Of a stretch of DNA of 64,000 bases, positions 58,815-64,000 are shown in pieces. Every line of letters begins with the position of its first letter. The first letter of the stretch is position 1. Source of the stretch: Pseudomonas sp. 6D_7.1_Bac1 (GTDB lineage: Bacteria > Pseudomonadota > Gammaproteobacteria > Pseudomonadales > Pseudomonadaceae); assembly GCF_025465945.1 (NCBI RefSeq), contig NZ_JANLNW010000055.1, forward strand, positions 1 through 64,000, given 5' to 3'. Made by a program: the position numbers and the translations under genes. The notes under the pieces are model-generated. The model had not been told where the DNA came from. It saw nothing but the letters and a program-made list of their open reading frames with translations, and ran no database searches.

Positions 58815-59040
58815 GATTTGTCCACTTAGCCTTCACGGCGTCCAGATCGGTCAGTTTTCCAGCATCGGCATCGGCAATACCTTCGCTGATCGCTTGCAGA
58901 TGCCAGGATTCGGCTTCTACATAGCGCACCAGTGCACGCTTGAGGTGGTACTGACGGTCGCGATCGGTCGCTGCTGCAAGCTGATCCAGCTGCCGGGCAA
59001 GAATCTCTTCGACTCGAAAGGACAAAACGGGCGAGGCCAT
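58783..59040 (-). CDS. parD: Ribbon-helix-helix antitoxin of the ParDE pair
   Basis: An 85-residue protein. The N-terminal ribbon-helix-helix (about 1-45: VLSFRVEEILARQLDQLAAATDRDRQYHLKRAL) binds DNA, and the acidic C-terminal tail wraps the toxin in known complexes. It lies first in the operon, as usual. AGGAG at 59048-59052 is 7 nt before ATG 59040. Three phased repeats upstream are the likely operator. Confidence 0.88.
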   Translation of the reverse strand: MASPVLSFRVEEILARQLDQLAAATDRDRQYHLKRALVRYVEAESWHLQAISEGIADADAGKLTDLDAVKAKWTNRAESRTDRES

Positions 59041-59047
59041 CGCGGCT

Positions 59048-59113
59048 CTCCTGTGAGTGTGTATACGTTGTAAACGACGTAAACACCCTAGGCCCTGCCA
59101 GTATTTCAGTCAA
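59048..59113 (-). promoter_or_regulatory. Promoter and repeat operator of the ParDE operon
   Basis: On the minus strand, the -35 is TTGACT (59108-59113) and the -10 is TAGGGT (59085-59090) with a 17-nt spacer. Between the -10 and the start codon, GTATAC (59061), GTAAAC (59070) and GTAAAC (59079), given as plus-strand bases, occur every 9 bp. This fits binding of RHH dimers that would block transcription (autoregulation). Confidence 0.6.
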
Positions 59114-59216
59114 CCACCGTTGCGTGCGCGGTGTCAGGAAATCTTAGCGGGACAGGTGCTGGAGGGAGTCAGCGATGTGTTGCCAAATGCTTGCTCCCTC
59201 CAGTGGTCTTCAGTTG

Positions 59217-60701
59217 TTACCTGCTGATTTTCCAGGCGTCGCCCGCCGGGGCGGTGCCATGGTCATACGGTTTGCCGAGCCACATGTAGAGCAGCCCCAG
59301 GCCGATGACGATGGCGGTGCTCAGCACCATGGCGTAGTTGATGTACCACGCTGCATCCGGCGTACGTGGCCAGGCCATGTTGATGATTGCGCCAACGCCA
59401 TAGACCAGCGCACCGATATTCACCGGCAGACCCCACGCGCCCAGCGTGAACTTGCCGCTGGGTTTCCAGCCGCGGGCACGGGCATACAGCGACGCGAGGA
59501 CGATCATCTGGAACGCCAGGTAAATGCCGATGGCCGCGAAGCTGACGATGGTGGCGACCGCGTCTTGCAGGAAAAAGCCGAGGGCAATAATCAGCGCTGG
59601 GAGGACGCCAGACACGAACAGCGCAGCAACCGGAACCTGCGTTGTAGGCGAAATCTTTTTCAGCAGCGCACTGCCGATGACCATTTCATCACGAGCGTAG
59701 GAATACAGCAGACGACTGGCCGCGGCTTGCAGGCTGATGACGCAGGAGATGAAGGAAATCATGACTACGCCCATCACCACTTTCGAACCCACAGGGCCGA
59801 AGGCGTTGTTGAGGATGGTGGTCACCGGGTCCTTGTCGGTGCCGTTGATCACTGCTTGCATGTCCGGCACGGCCAGAATCAGCGCCAGGCAGGCAAACAT
59901 CGCCGCGATGCCACCGATGTAGATGGTCATGCGCATGGCCACCGGAATCTGTTTGCTCGGGTTCGGGGTTTCTTCGGCGACGTCGCCGCAGGCCTCGAAG
60001 CCGTAGTACAGAAACATCCCGGCCAAGGATGCGGTCAGGAACGCCGGCAGGTAGGAGCCGTCGACGCGGATATCAAAGGTGTTGAACAGTACGCTGAGCG
60101 GTTGATGACGTTCGAACACCAGCAGGTACACGCCGACGATCACCGCGCCGACCAGTTCGCAAAGGAAGCCGAACATGGCGATGCGCGCCAGCACCTTGGT
60201 GCCGCTGAGGTTGACCAGGGTGGCGAACAGCGTCAGCACCAGGGCGATGACGATGTTGGTGTTATTGCTCGGTTCAAAACCCATCATCGCCGCCAGGTAA
60301 GGACCGGCACCGACCGCAACGGCCGCGATAGTCACGCACAGGGCGATGGAGTAGATCCAGCCGACCATCCACGCCCAGCGTTTGCCCACCAAGCGGCGGG
60401 CCCACGGGTAGACGCCGCCGGAAATCGGAAACTGCGAAACCACTTCACCGAAAATCAGACAGACCAGCAGTTGGCCACAACCCACCAGCAGATACGCCCA
60501 GAACATTGGCGGGCCACCGGCGGCCAGGCACAGGCCGAACAGGGTATAAACCCCTACGACCGGAGAAAGATAAGTGAAGCCCAGGGCGAAGTTTTCCCAC
60601 AGGCTCATGCTGCGATTGAAGTTCGAGGTGTAGCCCAGCTTGCGTAGCTGCTCGGCATCGCTGTCGGCGGCTATTGCCGGGAGTTCGTTGAGTGTACTCA
60701 T
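59217..60701 (-). CDS. Amino acid/polyamine permease, APC family
   Basis: A 494-residue transporter with 12 hydrophobic helices. It begins MSTLNELPAIAADSD; the first helix holds FALGFTYLSPVVGVYTLF and the later GGVYPWARRLVGKRWAWMVGW, typical of the APC superfamily (GABA/choline-like). Given the neighbouring aminobutyraldehyde dehydrogenase and the ABC permeases, a role in polyamine or GABA uptake is plausible but inferred. It follows patD on the same strand after 240 bases that hold a REP pair. ATG 60701. Confidence 0.88.
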   Translation of the reverse strand: MSTLNELPAIAADSDAEQLRKLGYTSNFNRSMSLWENFALGFTYLSPVVGVYTLFGLCLAAGGPPMFWAYLLVGCGQLLVCLIFGEVVSQFPISGGVYPWARRLVGKRWAWMVGWIYSIALCVTIAAVAVGAGPYLAAMMGFEPSNNTNIVIALVLTLFATLVNLSGTKVLARIAMFGFLCELVGAVIVGVYLLVFERHQPLSVLFNTFDIRVDGSYLPAFLTASLAGMFLYYGFEACGDVAEETPNPSKQIPVAMRMTIYIGGIAAMFACLALILAVPDMQAVINGTDKDPVTTILNNAFGPVGSKVVMGVVMISFISCVISLQAAASRLLYSYARDEMVIGSALLKKISPTTQVPVAALFVSGVLPALIIALGFFLQDAVATIVSFAAIGIYLAFQMIVLASLYARARGWKPSGKFTLGAWGLPVNIGALVYGVGAIINMAWPRTPDAAWYINYAMVLSTAIVIGLGLLYMWLGKPYDHGTAPAGDAWKISR

Positions 60702-60859
60702 GGCGTTGATGCTCCGGAAAATCGGCAGATTTCGGATGTCCGAAACCGTGGCTGGGCCATGACGGCTCAACCCGGATCGGTGGTTATTGTTTTGGCTGCT
60801 TTGGGGTGGAACCTGGTGGTGCTGGTTGCCGGTTTCTTCCTTGAGTTTGCGGTGACGCC

Positions 60860-60920
60860 ATCGCGAGCAGGCTCGCTCCCACAGAGGAATGAGATCAAAT
60901 GTGGGAGCGAGCTTGCTCCG
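60860..60920. repeat. REP pair (family A), reverse-first, 18-nt spacer, truncated
   Basis: The inverted arm is at 60860-60882. The second arm starts at 60901 and diverges after GTGGGAGCGAGCTTGCTC. The spacer of 18 nt equals that at 53444. Confidence 0.8.
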
Positions 60921-60941
60921 GGCGGCGATCCGACGATGCTT

Positions 60942-62366
60942 TTAGTGCTTGAACATCACATGCCTTACGGTGGTGTAGTCCTCCAGGCCGTACATGGACA
61001 TGTCCTTGCCATAGCCGGACAGTTTCTGACCGCCGTGTGGCATTTCGCTGACCAGCATGAAGTGTGTATTCACCCAGGTGCAGCCGTACTGCAAGCGGGC
61101 GGCGAGGCGGTGAGCGCGGCCGACATCGGCGGTCCACACCGACGACGCCAGGCCGTAGTCCGAATCGTTGGCCCAGCCCAGCACCTGCGCTTCATCGGTG
61201 AATTGGGTCACCGACACGACCGGGCCGAATACTTCGCGGCGGACGATCTCGTCGTCCTGTTGCGCGTCGGCCAACACCGTCGGTTCGAAGAAGAACCCGT
61301 TGCCTTCCACGGCTTTGCCGCCGGTGATCAAACGGATGTGCGGTTGCGCGACAGAGCGCTCGACAAAACCGGCTACGCGGTCGCGATGCTGGGCGGTGAT
61401 CAGCGGGCCCAGTTCAGTCGACGGATCATCCTGCAGACCGTACTTGATCGTGCTGACGGCCGCGCCGAGCTTCTCGACGAACTTCTCGTAGATGCCTGCC
61501 TGGGCATAGATGCGGCAAGCGGCGGTGCAATCCTGGCCAGCGTTGTAGAAACCGAAGGTGCGAATGCCTTCCACCGCGGCGTCGATGTCGGCGTCGTTGA
61601 AGATGATCACCGGGGCTTTGCCGCCCAGCTCCATGTGCATGCGTTTGACGCTGTCGGCGGTGCTGGAAATGATGTTCGAGCCAGTGGCGATCGAACCGGT
61701 CAGCGACACCATGCGCACTTTCGGGTGGGTGACCAGCGGGCTGCCCACCGTAGGCCCACGGCCGAATACCAGGTTGAGCACGCCGGCCGGGAAAATCTCC
61801 GACGCGAGTTCTACCAGACGCAGCGCGGTCAGTGGCGTTTGCTCCGACGGCTTGAGCACCACGGTATTACCGGCAGCCAGGGCCGGGGCGATTTTCCAGG
61901 CGACCATCATCAGTGGGTAGTTCCACGGTGCAATGGAGGCGATCACGCCGACCGGGTCGCGGCGGATCATCGAGGTGTGCCCCGGCAGGTATTCACCCCC
62001 GGCCATACCGCTCATGCAGCGGCTGGCGCCGGCGAAGAAGCGGAACACATCGGCAATCGCCGGAATCTCGTCGTTCAGCGCGGCGCTGTAGGGTTTGCCG
62101 CAGTTGTCCGATTCAAGCCTGGCCAATTCCTCACCGTGGGCCTGGATGACGTCGGCGAGTTTGAGCAACAGCAGCGAACGGTCTTTGGGTGGGGTCTGCG
62201 ACCAGCCTTCAAACGCGGCATCGGCGGCGCGCACCGCAGCGTCGACCTGGGCTTCGCTGGCTTCGTTGATTTCTACCAGTACGCGACCCAGGGCCGGGTT
62301 GAATACCGGTTGGGCAGGGCCTTCGCCGGCGACAAGCTGGCCGTTGATCAAGAGTTTGGTTTGCAT
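60942..62366 (-). CDS. patD: Gamma-aminobutyraldehyde dehydrogenase
   Basis: It oxidises 4-aminobutanal to GABA with NAD in putrescine degradation. The protein has 474 residues, the size of E. coli PatD/YdcW. Catalytic Cys280 is in [11 protein letters not shown] and Glu246 is in [30 protein letters not shown] is the cofactor loop. The C-terminal [14 protein letters not shown] is typical of PatD. It starts with ATG 62366. The two ABC permease genes upstream suggest a putrescine import-degradation unit like ydcSTUV-patD. Confidence 0.9.
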   Translation of the reverse strand: MQTKLLINGQLVAGEGPAQPVFNPALGRVLVEINEASEAQVDAAVRAADAAFEGWSQTPPKDRSLLLLKLADVIQAHGEELARLESDNCGKPYSAALNDEIPAIADVFRFFAGASRCMSGMAGGEYLPGHTSMIRRDPVGVIASIAPWNYPLMMVAWKIAPALAAGNTVVLKPSEQTPLTALRLVELASEIFPAGVLNLVFGRGPTVGSPLVTHPKVRMVSLTGSIATGSNIISSTADSVKRMHMELGGKAPVIIFNDADIDAAVEGIRTFGFYNAGQDCTAACRIYAQAGIYEKFVEKLGAAVSTIKYGLQDDPSTELGPLITAQHRDRVAGFVERSVAQPHIRLITGGKAVEGNGFFFEPTVLADAQQDDEIVRREVFGPVVSVTQFTDEAQVLGWANDSDYGLASSVWTADVGRAHRLAARLQYGCTWVNTHFMLVSEMPHGGQKLSGYGKDMSMYGLEDYTTVRHVMFKH

Positions 62367-62417
62367 GGTTTTGTCCTTGTCGAAGCAGTTCTTGTTTTCA
62401 TGCTGAAATCGGCCCCT

Positions 62418-62505
62418 GTGGGAGCGAGCCTGCTCGCGATAGCGGTCTTACAATCGACATCTTTGTTGAATGTCAGTCAGTCATCGCGAGCAGGCTCGCT
62501 CCCAC
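62418..62505. repeat. REP pair (family A), forward-first, 42-nt spacer
   Basis: The arms are at 62418-62440 and 62483-62505. The 42-nt spacer is about 80% identical to the one at 12661-12702. It lies between the ABC permease and patD genes. Confidence 0.9.
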
Positions 62506-62541
62506 AAAAAGCCAGGCCCCACAGTGGATAGTCGTTGTCAG

Positions 62542-63369
62542 TTATTTACCGCCGCTGCCCGCGACGCTTTCGCCGCCGCGAGTCAGGTAATAGGCGCCGA
62601 GGATCGGCAGCATGGTCACGATCATCACCAGCATCGCCACCACGTTGGTTACCGGTACATCCCGTGGGCGGCTGAGCTGGTTGAGCAGCCACAGCGGCAA
62701 GGTACGTTCGTGGCCGGCGGTGAAGGTGGTGACGATGATTTCGTCGAACGACAGGGCGAACGCCAACATGCCGCCGGCCAACAACGCCGAGCCGAGGTTC
62801 GGCAGGACGATGTAGCGAAAGGTCTGCCAGCCGTCAGCGCCCAGATCCATCGACGCCTCGATCAAACTGTGGGAAGTACGGCGCAGGCGGGCGATGACGT
62901 TGTTGTAGACGATCACCACGCAAAAGGTTGCGTGACCGACAATGATGGTGAACATCCCGGGCTCGATGCCCAGCGTCTTGAAGGTCGCCAGCAGCGCGAT
63001 ACCGGTGATGATCCCCGGCAACGCAATCGGCAGGATCAGCATCAGCGAAATGCCCTGCTTGCCGAAGAAATCCCGCCGGTACAGCGCCGCCGAAGCCAGC
63101 GTCCCGAGGACCATGGCGATCAAGGTCGCGATAGAAGCGATCTGTAGCGAGAGCTTGATTGCTTCCAGCACGTCAGGCCGCGAGAACGCCACGCTGAACC
63201 ACTTCAGGGTGAAGCCCTGGGGCGGAAAGCTGAACGCCGCGTCTTCGGTGTTGAAGGCGTACAGGAAGATGATCAGGATCGGGAAGTGCAGAAACACCAA
63301 CCCGCCCCAGGCCGCGATGCGCAGACCGAGAGAGGCTTTCTCTCCCTGCGTTTGTGTATTAGAGCGCAT
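62542..63369 (-). CDS. Polyamine-type ABC transporter permease (PotC/YdcV-like)
   Basis: A 275-residue inner-membrane permease with six helices. The EAA-loop is [23 protein letters not shown] (about 188-210), which docks to the ATPase. The C-terminal helices follow [14 protein letters not shown]. It is the PotC-like half of a heterodimeric permease. It starts at ATG 63369, overlapping the upstream permease end by 11 bases. Confidence 0.93.
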   Translation of the reverse strand: MRSNTQTQGEKASLGLRIAAWGGLVFLHFPILIIFLYAFNTEDAAFSFPPQGFTLKWFSVAFSRPDVLEAIKLSLQIASIATLIAMVLGTLASAALYRRDFFGKQGISLMLILPIALPGIITGIALLATFKTLGIEPGMFTIIVGHATFCVVIVYNNVIARLRRTSHSLIEASMDLGADGWQTFRYIVLPNLGSALLAGGMLAFALSFDEIIVTTFTAGHERTLPLWLLNQLSRPRDVPVTNVVAMLVMIVTMLPILGAYYLTRGGESVAGSGGK

Positions 63370-64000
63370 CGAAAGCCCCCAGACGTTTGACGATGGACAG
63401 GTAAACCGCGATCAGCACGATCGGCACCAACGTGAAGGCCGCGGCCATTGGCATGTTGCCGATGGCGCCTTGTTGGGCGTAGACCATGCTGCCGACGAAG
63501 TAGCCCGGCGGGCCGACCAGTTGCGGCACGATGAAGTCACCGAGGGTCAGCGAGAAGGTGAAGATCGAACCGGCTGCAATGCCCGGAATCGACAGCGGCA
63601 AAATCACCTGCATGAACGTCTGGTGTGGCTTGGCGCCGAGGTCGGCGGACGCTTGCAGCAGCGACGGCGGCAGGCGTTCCAGCGAGGCCTGGATCGGCAG
63701 GATCATGAACGGCAGCCAGATGTAGACGAACACCATGAAACGGCCCACATGGGAGGTCGACAAGGTACTGCCGCCGACGCCGGGAATCCCGAGCACGAAC
63801 TGCAAGACCGGCCCCAATCCCAGGTGCTGGACGAACCACTGCGCCACCCCACCCTTGGCCAACAGCAGGGTCCAGGCGTACGCCTTGACGATGTAACTGG
63901 CCCACATCGGCATCATCACCGCGATGTAGAAAAACGCCTTGGTGTTGCCGGTGGTGTAGCGCGCCATGTAGTAGGCAATCGGGAACGCGACGATGGCGCT
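63359..64000 (-). CDS. Polyamine-type ABC transporter permease (PotB/YdcU-like), 5' end outside the window
   Basis: The frame stays open to the window edge; 213 codons are visible and the N-terminus is missing. The EAA-loop [27 protein letters not shown] lies near visible residue 145 and fits the PotB/YdcU half. Tandem with the PotC-like gene, it forms the membrane pore. A binding protein and ATPase gene are expected beyond the edge. The internal ATG at 63967 is not the start. Confidence 0.92.
   Translation of the reverse strand, partial: SAIVAFPIAYYMARYTTGNTKAFFYIAVMMPMWASYIVKAYAWTLLLAKGGVAQWFVQHLGLGPVLQFVLGIPGVGGSTLSTSHVGRFMVFVYIWLPFMILPIQASLERLPPSLLQASADLGAKPHQTFMQVILPLSIPGIAAGSIFTFSLTLGDFIVPQLVGPPGYFVGSMVYAQQGAIGNMPMAAAFTLVPIVLIAVYLSIVKRLGAFDAL

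Overview
The window is chromosomal DNA from a fluorescent pseudomonad (Pseudomonas fluorescens group). The evidence is a GC-rich sequence with matching codon use, two families of paired extragenic palindromes typical of these genomes, Pseudomonas-type small families (DUF6124, DUF3509), a lone CigR-like protein, and a gene order that matches pseudomonad core regions as I remember them. No tRNA, rRNA, CRISPR array, prophage or complete insertion sequence was seen. Most of the window is housekeeping DNA; the accessory material is small and mostly intergenic.

Layout. 1-5.5 kb (minus strand): pepA, holC, a chi-linked small protein and valS. 5.8-8 kb: lptF-lptG, the permease pair of the LPS export machine. 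8.2-14.3 kb: lepA-lepB, rnc-era-recO, pdxJ. 14.4-20.4 kb: mltF, and divergently purL with a small NIF3-like protein. 20.4-21.7 kb: a gene-poor stretch with repeats, then a strong promoter, a highly structured leader RNA and a DUF6124 gene. 21.9-29 kb (minus strand): a complete N-acetylglucosamine uptake and catabolism operon (nagR, nagA, a SIS-type deaminase, the IIA-HPr-EI fusion nagF, and nagE) with repeated operator-like sites upstream of nagR. 29.5-35.5 kb: L,D-transpeptidase, two Nudix hydrolases, gamma-carbonic anhydrase, a DUF1289 protein, a VUT-type transporter, purT and an MHS-family transporter. 35.6-35.85 kb: a MITE-like element with 28-bp perfect terminal inverted repeats. 35.9-46.7 kb: a CBS-domain membrane protein, a CcsA-like protein, ffh, rpsP-rimM-trmD-rplS, xerD, dsbC, hom, thrC. 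46.8-51 kb: a BvgS-like sensor without a kinase, a DUF3509 protein, a periplasmic binding-like protein and a CoA-transferase. 51.1-54.8 kb: yaeQ, recJ, a XenA-like flavoprotein. 55-59 kb: a divergent pair of exported small proteins, opgD, small ORFs and a ParDE toxin-antitoxin pair with a repeat operator. 59.2-64 kb (minus strand): polyamine-type genes (APC permease, aminobutyraldehyde dehydrogenase, two ABC permeases, the last cut by the window edge).

The signal I consider most unusual is the DUF6124 leader (21079-21269). A multi-branched RNA carries a hairpin loop that is perfectly complementary over 8 nt to the Shine-Dalgarno region of the gene, and that Shine-Dalgarno is itself inside a second hairpin. 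This looks like a loop-loop riboregulator. Secondary points of interest are the nag operators, the loss of the active cysteine in the second IIB domain of NagE, the kinase-less sensor, the 9-bp phased operator of the ParDE pair, the MITE, and the fixed geometries of the palindrome pairs.
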